The notes beneath the pieces were generated by a model. The model did no database searches. It saw only the letters and a program-made list of their open reading frames with translations, and had not been told where the DNA came from. 64,000 nt of DNA, taken from Oxytricha trifallax (Eukaryota > Ciliophora > Spirotrichea > Sporadotrichida > Oxytrichidae). The stretch is from positions 31,429 to 95,428 of the forward strand of contig ARYC01000747.1 of the NCBI GenBank assembly GCA_000711775.1, in the 5' to 3' direction. Positions 33,506 through 45,831 of this stretch are shown here, in pieces; position 1 is the first letter of the stretch; each line of letters opens with the position of its first letter. A program made the translations under genes and the position numbers.

Positions 33506-36180
33506 TTACTAATCAACCAAAACAAGTTTTTATAAGTTTTTAGATATCATAGTTATAAATTGATAATAAAGTAGATATTTAATCACTTGAGGAAATAGGC
33601 TAGCAATTAATTACCAGCAAGGCACAGTAAGTGTAATTTAGTGAAGCAAATGTGAGATGATGACGCTAATTGAAATCATTAAACATAAAAATACCTATAC
33701 AATAAAAATGGAAATGAGGTTAATAATAACATTAGTAATCATATTAAAGAGATGAGGATAATAACCATAAGTAGAATTAAATCATGAGAGATAATTTTCA
33801 TATTAAATAAGTAAAGAACAATTTGGAAAGTCATTTCATCTTTTAAAAATGAAATGCTGAAAAGAATAAATTAATATTAAATAAGATAAAAATAAAGTTA
33901 TTGTAATGTTCTAGATAGTAATGAGAAATAGCCAAAATGAAGAGAATGTTGTATATATATATATATATATATATATTAAGGAATAAATTATTGAGTTAAA
34001 ATAATTGAAATAATATATTTTGATTAAATCAGATAATGAAAGCTAAATTGACAGAGACAATATAAAAAGTAAATGCATAGGCTTACCAAAATGAGCAAAA
34101 CTGCCACTTATGTTACATTATGAGGTAACTCTAGCAAGGAGAGAAAGAGTACAACTATTGAAGTGGTATCTTTGAAAAGCTATGATATAGCTTTTGAAAT
34201 GGATGAAAAATATATCATTCAATTATATATAGTATTAGATTATAATGACAATTATTTATTCATTAAGAATGCTATTTCAATAAAGAATATAATTGCAGGA
34301 ATTTATTTTGCTTTTATTTTACTTGCAATGATGAAGTAAGTTTTAGAAATAAAGTTATATAGAGAGATAGAAATCAAAAACGTAATAAATAAGTAAATAT
34401 ATTGATTGAAGTATCTGAATAGAAATACTATTACAAATATAAAAGCTATAAGGAATATTGTGGTGCTTAAGGATTTATAATTGTTAATGAAAATGTATTA
34501 TTCTCATCTGATTGCATGCTTTTCGATTATATAAAGTTAGATAATTTTTTTAAAAATACTTGAAGGTGTTATATAATATTGAAATTAAATATAATTAAGG
34601 AATTATCAGGATGTGACTAGAAAACTTAATTGAGCAATAGAAAATAGATAGAGAACAAGTGAGTTAATAATAATAATCACTTAAGTAAATTCATTTTACA
34701 ATAAATATAATTAATTAAATTTGTTCATATTAAATGTACAAAACTATGTTGTCTTATATTGCTCTAATAATAACCAGTTTATGTAAACCTTAAGAAGTTA
34801 AAGATTTTGAGTTTATATTTCAAGTTTCTAAATGCATGATTTATAAAAAATAAAAATTAACAATTATTATCAAATATGGATAATATTTTTAACTGTATTT
34901 ACTATACTGAAAGACAGTTTTTATTTCACTTCCCAAAAATGGGGAAAAATTTCTATGATCATATCAATTATGAAAAATAACTCGATTTTTAAATTTACCA
35001 TAAAATGATTTCATTAAATAATATGATAAGAAATATCAATCATAAATTTTTAAATTAAAAAGTTGTATAATTTAATCAAATTAACGTAGTACATTTATAT
35101 AATTAAAAATAATGATTAAAATGGAATAATTACAACAAGCAATAGGTAGAATCTCCCTCAATATTTATGGTTTTTCTACAGAATAAATGCAAAGTAAGTC
35201 AATATTTCACAAATAATAAACTTAAAAATACTAAATTAAACATAATACTTACAACCCACTATTCCAAATATTATAAATATAGGGATTTCTATCGCGTTCC
35301 CTAATTTAAAAATTATCACTCTAAAACGAGAAATATTTGCAGAGTATATGAAAAAAAAACATAATAATAATAATAATAATAATTTCAAACTTATCATCTC
35401 CATTTAGACAAATGATTTATGAATTAGAATAACTAAAAATATAAAATGTATAATTATCTGAAAAATAGTATGAACCCATTAAGTATACGCAAGTTTCTTT
35501 TTCTTTCCATTTTTATCTTTTATTAATCTAATTTATTACAATTGCTAAAATAATGAAAGTTGATTTATTTTTATTAATTAATTTTTTCCTATTCTTTTAT
35601 ATTTTATCAATAATTAATTTTTTAAGTAAAATTAACTTTAACAAAAAACATATATATCTTGCTTATTCCAATATTTATAATAAAACTTAGGTTTAGTTAA
35701 AATAATTAGCTATTTATAATTTAATAAAAACAGCATAATATTTTTCATTATTTTTTTGGGAAAGTTTAGAACCTTCATGGCCTTTTATTCTTTCATTAAT
35801 TTTTTTAGAACTATTTTATGAAATCCAAATTATAGTTACAATTTATCACAGAGTTATCTGAGTTACCAATTGCTTATATTAACTTATTTGTTGATTGAAT
35901 AAAGTAATCTTCGAATTTATTTTTAAATTAAAATAGTAAATATACATTCGATTTCTTTTTTTTATAATTTTTTTGTAATTTATAGAGTAAGAGTAAATAA
36001 ATCTTGTATTTTAATAATGGAATTGAAATAACAAAAATAATTTATAACATGTAAGCAAATATATTATATCCATTTTATATCTATAAATTATTTAATAAAT
36101 GAAATTAATACTAAAACCTCAAATGAGTTATTTACAAATTTTTGTAGATGATGAAAATAAATCAATACTATTTACTATTA
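33506..36180. other. AT-rich DNA, one weak plus-strand frame
   Basis: A frame at 34,125-34,395 (plus) reads KSTTIEVVSLKSYDIAFEMD onward without TGA for about 90 codons; I do not recognise it. (TA)n at 33,954-33,975 and (ATA)n at 35,364-35,381. Otherwise nothing. Confidence 0.35.
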
Positions 36181-36258
36181 GCTTAATGCTCAGTGATTCA
36201 CTTCATAACTTCAAGATTCTCTCTCTCAAAGTCTTAAGCTGCTCTTGCCTCTCCCTAT

Positions 36259-37620
36259 TCAGGTCCTTGATTTCTTCGCATTCCCATCCTTAGGTCTGAA
36301 TTTTAATGCTTCCTTCATCAATGAGTCCACGGTGTCCTTGGTGAGGGCGGCCTTGAATCTCTGCAGGAACTGAGGGGGGATACGGGGGAGCTTTGCATGA
36401 ACATGGCCAGGTCCTTCTTGAATTTCTGCATGACGCGTTTTCTTCTTTGACTTTCCTTGCTTACTGACATGAGGGGAACTTGTCTCTATCAGAAGCTAGG
36501 TTCATGATGTTGTCCACTGTTCAATTTTTCTTGATTGGATCTTACTTAATGGGAGACAATCATAATGACAAGCTTAAGAGAAGATCACATTGGGATTTTC
36601 TAATTGTGAATTTTACACAAAGTTTGTTGCAGGCGAATTCGAAAGTTTTTTGCAAGCCAACATAGTCTAATCGTACCTCGATCAAGAGAGTACAGCCTGA
36701 GCTAGTAGGGACAAATATCTGAACAGGCAGCTGTCTACTAGTCAAAGAATATTGAATGTTTACTTTTGCACATGACGACAGGTAGTTGGAATATTCTAAA
36801 TCACTCGACCATCGTAATTCTAATATGACGACTCGATGCAGTGAAAAGAATGTTGAATCTGTATTTCTTTAGGACCTTGTAAAGTACTGTATCTAAATAG
36901 ACCAGTTTGACTGTAATAGACTAGGGTGCCTGGAATCCTAATTTAGAAGAGGTTTATGCAAATAGCTTTTGAACTATAGCAATATAGTTTTCACAAGAGG
37001 GAATGAACTAAAATTTCGTGCTTTTGCAAGAGAGTCTTGTGCTTTTTGCTACTCGTGAGTATTCGGGATGCCAACAAGCTTGGCGGCTTTGAGCCAATAG
37101 TGTCTTTAAAGCATCTATTAAGGAGGTACCTTCTGGGAGTCGCGCACTGGTTGCTATACTTGTGTTAAAGGTTTTGTTTATCTCCTTCCCTATAGAGGTA
37201 TGATAGTACTAATGCTTGATCCTTACCTGAATTGTGGGATTGAGAAGTCTGAAGAGGGATCCAAGATGTTTAAAATCGTTTAGTAATGCGTCGTGTCATC
37301 GTGCTAGTAACCAATAAGGCGCCCGCCATCTTCATTCTGCTTAGTGAAAACTTCATTCAAGATCTCTTCAATCTACCACCGCTGTCTTGTAGTTGGTAGA
37401 GCGCGGGCCCAGGATGTTGCTAATAACTTATAAGAGGGACTCCTGCCTTCTCTTATAAATGGCGATGTAACCCAAGAAATTGTCCAGGAACCGTTTAAAT
37501 AATGTCTTTTTGAGCAGGAGGTCCTCGAATTCAAGCCCGTCAAGGATATAATCTTCAGCTGGCTTTTCCAGCAAGCCGGGGTAGTCATACTAGCTGAACG
37601 AAGTATGGGTGTTGAGTAAA
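36259..37620 (-). CDS. Frame-interrupted unknown gene, GC-richer block
   Basis: Minus-strand protein-like stretches follow one another in different frames: DYPGLLEKPAEDYILDGLEF and KRFLDNFLGYIAIYKRRQES (37.4-37.6 kb), IEEILNEVFTKQNEDGGRLI (37.3), QQMLQRHYWLKAAKLVGIPN (37.1), ITVKLVYLDTVLYKVLKKYR (36.9), VDNIMNLASDRDKF (36.5), then RFKAALTKDTVDSLMKEAL to TGA 36259-36261. At least six frame changes in 1.3 kb, with no loss of protein-like character, fit macronuclear-destined segments separated by very short eliminated sequences or introns better than random decay. No family recognised; no start assigned. Confidence 0.55.
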
Positions 37621-37826
37621 AATGGGTTCATGGAAGGGGTCTGGGAGGTAGTAGTGGATTTCTAAAGTATTATTATAGAGGGGTAGTAGTTTATAATAAT
37701 TAAATTCAGCATCTTGTCATTTTGGTAGCTTTAGTACATATCCTTATAAAGCGAATAAGTTGAAATAGAATGATTAAAAATTAGAAATACAAATATTTAC
37801 AGAAAATGTCATTAGCATTAGTTCGT

Positions 37827-38048
37827 TTATTGTCTTAACTCACTGATCTTCTTCCTTATCTTTATCAGCATCATCTTTTCTAACTGTGGTTCAAATCCTG
37901 AAAAATATTCGCATTCAGCACTTGAGCTTCTCGACGTCAAAAATACCAGAGCTAGAGATGCTGAAGCTAAAAGCTCCTCCACTTCTCTCCTCAACACTGT
38001 CTTGCTTGAGATGCTGTAGGCCTTAGAGAGTCCACCATGTTTAGCCAA
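37827..38048 (-). CDS. Small frame in left arm of inverted duplication
   Basis: Reads LAKHGGLSKAYSISSKTVLR through EKMMLIKIRKKISELRQ, continuing QTNQCQ to TGA when TAA is read as Gln. There is no ATG at its start (TTG), so it is probably an internal segment. Identical protein is encoded in the right arm. No family recognised. Confidence 0.4.
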   Translation of the reverse strand: MAKHGGLSKAYSISSKTVLRREVEELLASASLALVFLTSRSSSAECEYFSGFEPQLEKMMLIKIRKKISELRQ

Positions 38049-38254
38049 AATTTGAGAAATTAAAGATGTTCAATTAATCAAAATTTAAAATTTAAAACTT
38101 TTTAAGTTTTAATGATCAATGATTAAATTTGTTACTAATAGATTAAATTTATAAGGAATTTTAAATAGGCTTATCTTAATTAATTTTAATCAGATATGCA
38201 TTAATTAAGACCTTGTTAATTTTAATAAATTAAAAATCTTTATTTTCTCAAATT

Positions 38255-38476
38255 TTGGCTAAACATGGTGGACTCTCTAAGGCTTACAGCATCTCAAGCA
38301 AGACAGTGTTGAGGAGAGAAGTGGAGGAGCTTTTAGCTTCAGCATCTCTAGCTCTGGTATTTTTGACGTCGAGAAGCTCAAGTGCTGAATGCGAATATTT
38401 TTCAGGATTTGAACCACAGTTAGAAAAGATGATGCTGATAAAGATAAGGAAGAAGATCAGTGAGTTAAGACAATAA
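38255..38476 (+). CDS. Small frame in right arm, identical to left-arm copy
   Basis: The same 73 residues as 37827-38048 on the opposite strand. Identical amino acids imply a recent duplication or gene conversion between the arms. An inverted pair like this could be a scrambled gene segment or simply a duplicated exon. Confidence 0.4.
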   Translation: MAKHGGLSKAYSISSKTVLRREVEELLASASLALVFLTSRSSSAECEYFSGFEPQLEKMMLIKIRKKISELRQ

Positions 38477-38553
38477 ACGAACTAATGCTAATGACATTTT
38501 CTGTAAATATTTGTATTTCTAATTTTTAATCATTCTTATTTCAACTTATTCGC

Positions 38554-39019
38554 TTTACTTCTACTACTACTCCCTATTTTAAATACTAAAGCTACCAAGT
38601 ATTTCATAATATTTATTATAACTTAATTAATTTAATACGTCACCCAAATCTTATAAATAGCTGACTTGAGGTAATTTTATAAGATTTGCATATTAATGTT
38701 ATAAGAAAATAAATTATAAGTTTGGTTTACTGATGATCTACATTCCCATGTAAAAGTAAAAATAAATAATTAATAATAAATTTTTTACTCTAAAATTATT
38801 TTGTCAAAAAAGTTAAACATAACAACAAAGATATAAATTTAGTCGAAAACTATTAAATCATGAACAAAAATAGAAAGAAAAAAAGCTATAAAAATAATAT
38901 GTTTTCTTTTAAAATTAAAGGCTGTAAATAATAAAAAATAAAATTGAATATTAATAAGAAAAATCAAAAAGTAATTGAAATGTAATAAAATATAATATTA
39001 AAATTTTAGTTTTTATAAA
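38554..39019. other. AT-rich DNA, no gene
   Basis: Nothing structured seen between the inverted duplication and the C4A4 block. Confidence 0.4.
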
Positions 39020-39039
39020 CCCCAAAACCCCAAAACCCC
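39020..39039 (+). repeat. C4A4C4A4C4 block, possible left end of element B
   Basis: CCCCAAAACCCCAAAACCCC, exactly 20 nt, identical to the double-stranded part of a spirotrich macronuclear telomere. It lies 85 bp from the stop of the coiled-coil gene and faces into element B. A transposon terminus is the likely reading; no partner terminus was found on the right. Confidence 0.65.
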
Positions 39040-39123
39040 ATGGTCATAACAATTAAGCAGGTTCAAAATGTTTTGAGTAAATTAAAGTAAGGAAGTATAT
39101 AGATTAAGTTATACAATTAGTAA

Positions 39124-40536
39124 TCACATATAGTTATTTTCTTATATCAATAAAAATTTCTTTGTTAAATTGTCAAACAGAAAATGGTTTCCAGAAATTT
39201 CTACAAACTTGACAGATTTATTATGAGCATTGTATCTTTATATAGTTTAAACTACTTATTAATCAGGTATTTAATGTTAGTTCTTTATACTTTATTATTA
39301 TTATTCGTTTTGTCTTATTCTTTGCTATTCAATATTTTAATTCTTCTAATTAGTAAATTATTCTAGGTCACTTTTTAGAGCTGCTTTCTCAATTGTAGTT
39401 AATCTACTATTAAGTTACTTCATGTTATCATTAACTCCATCAAAGTTGTTATTCATTTATTTTAAGTGCTCAGTACAAATTTTATTTACTTACTCTATTA
39501 TACTTTTGGAATTTAATTACAAATTCTTTTGCTGAACCTCGATTATTTTTTGTTTTTGACATATTTGGTTGTCAATTTTGCTCTAATTTTCTTTCAAACT
39601 TGCATATTGGATTTGATTTTCATCAATTAGCTTTTTTAGATTGTTATACAACTCTGTAAACCTTCTTACATGATTAGCCAAAGCTTCTTGAGATACAATT
39701 CCAATTGTGGGTGATAAAGTTTTAATTTTGTTAACTAAAATCTAGAAGGCATTTTATATTTCATCTTTTCCTTCATTTACTAATTGCTATATCATTTAGA
39801 TATCTATCTGATTTACTTTATCCTATAAGTTCTAAATTTGATCTATGTTATTTTAGTTTTGTTAATTCAACTTTTCATTAAGTTTACTGTCTAAAATTTC
39901 TGGGACTTGACTAAATAACTATTGTTTCAGTTCTGCCATTGCATCATTGGTCAAGCCTGTAAATTACTTACTTATTACGCGCTCAATTTAATTTAATTCT
40001 GGGAAAGTGGAGTCTGATTCTGTCTCAAAATTTTCTGAACTAGTAAGCATCTATTAAGAATCTAATGATCGGAGTCCCGAATTAGGCTTTTTATCGCTTT
40101 TACTTTAATCTTAAGAAATCTTTGAAATTGAATCGTCGCTTAATTAAAGTGATTTAGGTTTCTTATATATAGTTAACTTTTTCCCTTGCTATTTCTAAAC
40201 CTATTTTTGAATAATTTATTTTTAGGGAGTATTTCATCTACTTTCGCTTTTTCTTGAATTTAAGGTTGTAATCAACCAATTCCTATGGACTTTTTAAACC
40301 TCTTTTTAGAATTTTTTTTTAAATTATATTTTGACATCCTTATAAGTTTTTTTCCCTAAAATGTTTTGGTATTTCAGAAATTACAAAATCTTAGTCTTTT
40401 ATTCTTCATTTTTAAGTTCTGTTAATTATTCTTAATTGAAAAATTCAGCTGTATAGTTCGATGCTTCCTGATCGGAATTGCTTTACTAACTCTATTTTTC
40501 TTTAAAGATATTCTACTTTACTTTTTTTTTACTCAT
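39124..40536 (-). CDS. 470-codon coiled-coil protein of element B
   Basis: One frame from ATG 40536 (MSKKKVKQNIFKEKQSQQSN) to TGA 39124, interrupted by a single TGA at 40234-40236 (codon 101). About 100 basic N-terminal residues are followed by Ser/Asp-rich linker, then some 250 residues of Gln/Asn/Lys-rich coiled coil (INKIKTLSPTIGIV, TELYNNLKKLIDENQIQ, NMKQLNSRLTTIEKAALKSD). The C-terminus is NKSVKFVEISGNHFLFDN. Position next to a telomere-like end and beside the companion and transposase genes suggests it belongs to the element. Function unknown. Confidence 0.7.
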
Positions 40537-41328
40537 GATTTTAAGTGTGATAGTTTAAATTTTCGCAAGCTTAAATAATTGTTGTAGTTACTAATTTTAG
40601 CAACAATTATTTTAAGTAGATTAATCAGGATTAAGCACTCTTTAGTTCTAGAATGTTACTAATTGTTATATTAAGAACTTTATTATGATTCTGTTAAAAA
40701 GATTATATTTAAACTTAATTAAATAACAATTTTGAATTATTTTTATTTAAACTATAACAAACTATCAAAACTATAACAAAGTATTACAAACTATTACAAA
40801 GTATTACAAACTATAACAAAAAATAACAAAATATAACAAAAAGTTTCAAAATATTTTTAAATCCAACCCCCATTTAAACTTTTGTTTCTTTTGTAAAATC
40901 CATAAACGAAACTAGTATTTTTAAGTCACAGTCTGATTTATCATGAGTACGATGCATTTTGAAGGTTTGGATCATTTTCAATAAATAATTCAAGTTTCAT
41001 TAAAATAATTCCTAAAAACCCCTTATAAGTTCATAAATTTAAAATCCCTACTATATCGAATAAAACTAAGTTGATAAAAGTATTTAGGCAAAAGTCGATA
41101 AGGGGTAATTGAGATATAAATCTAAAATTAATAATAAAAAATTCATACAGATACTATTTTGTTTTCATTAGGAAATATAAAAAGTTCACCCATAATTATT
41201 AAATCATGAGTTAATAAAATATTTTAAAGTTTAAAATAATAAGTTTTACTCAAGTAAATTAAATTTTAAGAACTTTAATTAATCACCTCATATCATAAAA
41301 TTATTATCCTATTAACTAGGTATATTGT
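40537..41328. other. AT-rich spacer with ACTATAACAA repeats
   Basis: At 40,748-40,850 an imperfect 10-11 bp unit (ACTATAACAA / GTATTACAA) recurs about nine times. No gene seen in the rest. Confidence 0.5.
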
Positions 41329-42112
41329 TCAGAGGATTCCCCTCCTAGTCATGACGCCTCCTTCATGAAGGTGCATCACAAGCTACTTATAATTGATGAG
41401 GTCGTCAATTTAATTTTTCATCTAGTTCATTTCGTCCCTAACCTTTTATTTTAGTCCATAATCTTGTGTTTGGATTTTGATTATGAGGGTAAAATTTGTT
41501 TAGACTCCTCTTAATCTGATGGCCTTGATTTTCTTTTGGTGCTTTACTTTAATAAATGTGCAGACCTTCCTTTATTCACTAGTACAACGATTATTCAATC
41601 AAATGCTTACCGCTAAATGTTATGGAGTTGTTTAGGGCTTCTGCAAACTGAGGCTTCATATGCACTATGCTATTTTAGGAGCTATCTAGTCTAATTCTCC
41701 TTTGTTATTTTGCGTTTTATATCATTTCATTCACTCCATCTGGATCGAGTGAAAGCAGTACATCAGTAATCCACTTTATCCAAGTGGAGCCAATCACATT
41801 GATCTGGCAAGAACTTTAGTAATGATGGCTTATTCTCTGCATATTAAAGAAAGTCGTCTGCTGTAAGTCCCTCTATTTAAGGAACAGCAGATACAATGAC
41901 ATCACATCGTTTTAGATACTATCCAAAATTATTAACTAGAATCTTACCTCTTTTTCCCCTCTTAAGATGCTTTTAAAAAAGTATATATTTGAGCAATTTA
42001 TCTTAGGTAGATAAGCCCCTCCCTCCTGAGTTAAAAAGTCATATAATTCTTTCTTATTTCCAATCTTTGATTAGACATAACTTACATGAATTGCCTAAAG
42101 ATTATTTTCCAT
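41329..42112 (-). pseudogene. Companion gene, element B copy, 32-nt intron
   Basis: ATG 42112 begins MENNLQAIHVSYVQSKIGNK. In pieces it matches the 11.7-12.3 kb gene: VIVSAVPQIEGLTADDFLQY, FLPDQCDWLHLDK, LLSLDPDGVNEMIQNAKQQR, NKGRSAHLLKQS, VRDEMNQMKNQIDDLINYKQ and LVMHLHEGGVMTRR to TGA 41329. A GT-AG intron at 41579-41610 (32 nt) sits at the same place as in copy A and restores phase. Frame changes near 41,900, 41,770 and 41,440 are unexplained, so this copy is probably decayed. It is divergent from the transposase, as in element A. Confidence 0.7.
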
Positions 42113-43369
42113 TTAGTTTTTTTCAAAAAAAGTTAGAATACAATTAAGCTAAAAAGGAAAGGCTTAATAATTAGTAGATTAATTAAATAATAATAAATTA
42201 CTAATTTTAATCAAATATGTAAGTATTTTTTAAAACAAATGATTCTTCTATAGAGAAATCACTTTGCTGCAAAATTAAAAAACTATTACAAGACAGATGG
42301 ATTAAAGTTTAAAGCCAAAACTAAGGCAGTAAGACATTAGAAATTTTATAGAGAATTAAACAATTCCGATATCAATTAGGATGAATTGGACGCCTCATAG
42401 TACAGAGACTTTGCCAGTGAGGATTCATCTTAAGAGGAAGATTATATGTAAAACTTCTACTTTAGTAATTAATGGCTAAGAAACCTCGATTAGCAAAAAC
42501 TTAATTAAACTAACACATTCAGGAATTTCTAATCTTGAACAAAAAATATTAAAAAATGTGAACAATATTTTATAAACCTCAATAATACTGGACCCAAAAA
42601 GAATGCTTAGTTAGCCTACTAATGATAACTTGACAAAAGTTGCTTTAACATTAGATTAAATTACTGAATACGAAGAGAAGATTTTAAAACTAAAAGAAAA
42701 ATAGGTCACTTTATAAGACAAATATGAATAAATTTGAATTTCAAAAATAAATAATGATGCCAATAAAAGCTGGGGTCAATTAGAAACTCAAGAAATCGTG
42801 CTCGCAAAAAAGGTAATAGTTAAATTAATTCTTACAGCTAGCAATTATTTATAAATTTTATTTAGAAAATCTGGACTTAAAGTAATTAAAAACAAACTAA
42901 AAGAATCAATTAAGACAAATTAATAAAAGAGCTTTACTTAAATCAAGGATGCTCAAAAGCTTAATTAACGCAAAGATTTAAAATTAGTATGTTTAAACTA
43001 AAAATAATCACAGCTTAAAGTTTAAAACTAGAATAAGAAAGCCATACACAGTTGTATAAAAGATAGAAATTAATTAAATATGTTAAATGGTTTATAGAAA
43101 AAGCTAAGAAAAATAAATCTTAGATTAAATCAATTAAGTAAGTTCAAGAAACTCTAAACTTAAGATATTAAGTCTCGGTGTCTTCATCAATTATACGAAA
43201 AATCTTAAAATTAAATGGAATGAGATTTAAGAAAGTTTACTAAATTGATGTGAGAGCGAATAATTCTGAATGCAAATATAGAGGCAACTTACAGCAATGC
43301 ATTATATTGACTCATCAAACCAACCCTTAGTGAGGTTTATAAGTGCCTTGATTTGTGGTATTGTTGGGG

Positions 43370-44470
43370 TCTTATTGGGGTTAGTAGAGAAATTAGGCCA
43401 ATTTGCAATATGAGAAATAGAAATTAGCGAAATTTAGGGTCTATATATGATGAGAAATATTTAGATTTACTGCTTAAGCTTAGGTATGGTACGGTATTAA
43501 TATAGATTAAGTCAAACCAGTACTGAATTATGCAGCAATAGCAAAGCTCTTACACAAGAGTGCCTCTACTGTTAGGTATCACTGCATGTTAGCTGTTTAA
43601 CATTTTAATTCAGGCACTTGAAAGCATCCTGCAAGAAAACAAAAGTTCTCACAGCACCATATTGACTACCTCTGCGACTCAAAGACTTTGAAGTATTGGG
43701 CACACTTTCCATTAGACTAGCGAGCTGTGATGTTTCATCGCAGGTTTCCTGACATGCGTATCTCTCCTTAGACTATAGCCAATATTTATAGAAGAAAGGG
43801 TATTACTTTCAAGACTGTCAACAGAGTGAATAGAGTGATTGATTTACAGTGCCATTTTATAGTAATAATTTAAATTATATATATGATTAAATGCAGAGAG
43901 TTTTTACTAATAACATCAAGTTCATACACGCTGATGAAGCTGTATTCACTTTCAACACCTTTATTAATAAGTCTTGGTATAAGAAGTATGATAATATAGA
44001 ATTTATGACTAAAAAGTGAAGGTAGTCACCCATGCAATATTAGCTGGTATAAGTGAAGATTCAGGCTTAGAGAGTTATGTTTTTCACCCTCGCTCTATTA
44101 AGCGAGAGTAGTATATAGAGTTCCTACATAAACTCAGAGAGAAGTATAGTAACCAAGAAATCATCCTGTTTGTTGATAACCTTTCAGTTCATAAGACTAA
44201 GGAGTCTAAGAAAGCTTATGAAGAGTTAAACATAACTCCTGTCTACAACGTTCCTTATAGCCCCTAATTTAATGGAATTGAATTCTACTGAGCTAAATCA
44301 AGACTCACTACAAGAAGCTGCTGCTGTATCATCTTATGCATGACTTGCCCATCGATACAGTTGACTTAATTCAAAGCAGTTGTAAGAGAGTGAGCATAGA
44401 TAAGACAACAATTTGTGCGAGAGAGGGAAGAATGAATGTTTATAAATAAGTTTTAGATTTAAACGAATGA
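43370..44470 (+). pseudogene. TBE-2 42-kDa transposase, decayed
   Basis: Conserved blocks appear in order: NLGSIYDEKYLDLLLKLRYG, KPVLNYAAIAKLLHKSASTV, HIDYLCDSKTLKYWAHF, FIHADEAVFTFNTFINKSW, ILFVDNLSVHKTKESKK, YSPQFNGIEFY. The catalytic triad remains. There are frame changes near 43,490, 43,850 and 44,000, and TGA codons at about 43,620 and 44,287, so no functional product is expected. It contrasts with the intact 57-kDa gene of the same element. Confidence 0.9.
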
Positions 44471-44477
44471 ATATATT

Positions 44478-45265
44478 TCACATATAAAATTAACCCAGAA
44501 AGGGATTTGGCTTCTCTTTCTTCTCCTCTTCTTATGGCTTGCCTGGGCCCATGTTTCTTCTCTTAGTGCCAGCACCTGCATCTATATTCATTTCATCTGG
44601 CTTTTAAACATCTTTATAAAGTCTCTTGCTAACTTCATATATTTTCTTTGACTTTCTCTCTCTGTGAACCTTTGCATTCTCTTTCATTAGGAATATACCA
44701 GTCCCAGATTTCCCTATAAAGTTTAAATCAATGCTTACTAGAGAGGTAAGGATGCTTCTTAAGCTCAGCGAGCCAGGCCTCACTTATTAGTATGCCTTGC
44801 TTCTTTTAATCTTCAGGAGAAATAGAGTAACGTTTTTTGTGAGCTTCTTCAATGATCTCTCTGAGATAACTCTCTCTTAAAGTGCCAAGAACACCAAAGA
44901 AGAAGCTAATTTCTGGAAGCTTGTTAGAGAGTTGTTTCTTGGTAGGAAGATAAACTACTAACTCTTCATACTTCATCGCATCCTCGTAGAGATTAGTGAC
45001 TGAAATCTCTGGGTAGTTTGGTATTTCTATCAACTTTATTTCATTGTTTTTAAAGTTTCTTCTCATCGCAGAGTATAGCTTTTAAGAATGAAATTTTGGT
45101 ACCTTCCATCGTTGGAAGGAATAAACCCACTATAGTATATGATTCAGTATATGTCACATGCTTACCATGCTAAGAGAGGTATCGATAGAGATCTTCCTTG
45201 CTTCTAAATCTTGAGATCATTTCTTAAGCTTCAACCCTCTTCATTGCAGTACTTATAGATTCCAT
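44478..45265 (-). CDS. TBE-2 22-kDa ORF, with 25-nt intron
   Basis: ATG 45265 (MESISTAMKRVEAQEMISRF). Core motifs are IPNYPEISVTNLYEDAM, PTKKQLSNKLPEISFFFG, EEAHKKRYSISPED. GTAAGCATTGATTTAAACTTTATAG at 44714-44738 (25 nt) joins RKSGTGIFLMKENAKVHRER and a C-terminal tail (KRRNMGPGKPQEEEKEEKPN) to TGA 44478, all in phase. Without splicing the frame meets TGA inside the intron. One frame change near 45,065 interrupts the first exon. Confidence 0.85.
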
Positions 45266-45831
45266 CCTTGTTCCTTCTCTTCTTATTGAATTTCAAATTA
45301 TAATATATAGAGTTCTGGATCCTACTATTAAAAATCTTAGTATTAAATATGGGCATCTTATAGGAGGTCAACCTGGTAAGGATACGTGGAGAAAGCTGGC
45401 AGAAGCTGTATCAAACTTTAGAGATGGAGCTCCATTATTATCAATTTAGTTCCATTAAATTAGTACTAAATTTGTTTAAACTTAATTAGTACCGGTACTA
45501 AATTCGTTTAAATTTAATTGGTACCAATTTAATAGTACCAAAACTTAATTAGTACCAAGTTTTAAACTAATGAGGTTTTAATGGAAAAGTTCCAAAATGG
45601 TTCAAAACCTAATTGGTACCAGTACCAACTCAATTTTATACTTGGTTGGTACCTAAATCGAAATTATTAAGTATGAAATTAGAAAAATTATATTTATAAA
45701 CTAAGCATAAATATGATCTCTAACACCTTATATTCAACCATAATTGTTGTCGTATCAACTCCTATACAGAGTGACTATAGCCAGAATAGTTATTAGAGCT
45801 TTATAATAGAAATTTAAATTTGAATTTAAAC
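45266..45831. promoter_or_regulatory. TBE-2 bidirectional promoter region with GGTACC repeats
   Basis: It separates the divergent 22-kDa and 57-kDa genes. At 45,455-45,660 the unit AATTAGTACC or AATTGGTACC recurs about eight times in both orientations, forming GGTACC-centred palindromes. Position implies a promoter role; TBE-3 and TBE-1 have arrays of different sequence in the same place. Confidence 0.5.

Larger units (their letters stand above)
37755..38553. repeat. Inverted duplication, arms about 310 bp, spacer about 180 bp
   Basis: Arms 37755-38062 and 38241-38553 are near-identical inverted copies. Each encodes the same 73-codon frame, head to head. Weaker similarity (TGGTAGCTTTAGTA) continues outside both arms. 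The spacer is AT-rich. Confidence 0.9.

Noticed and set aside
33954-33975. (TA)n runs here and at 7118, 27160 and 4110 as origins or promoters
   Set aside because: Simple AT microsatellites in AT-rich DNA with no linked motif.
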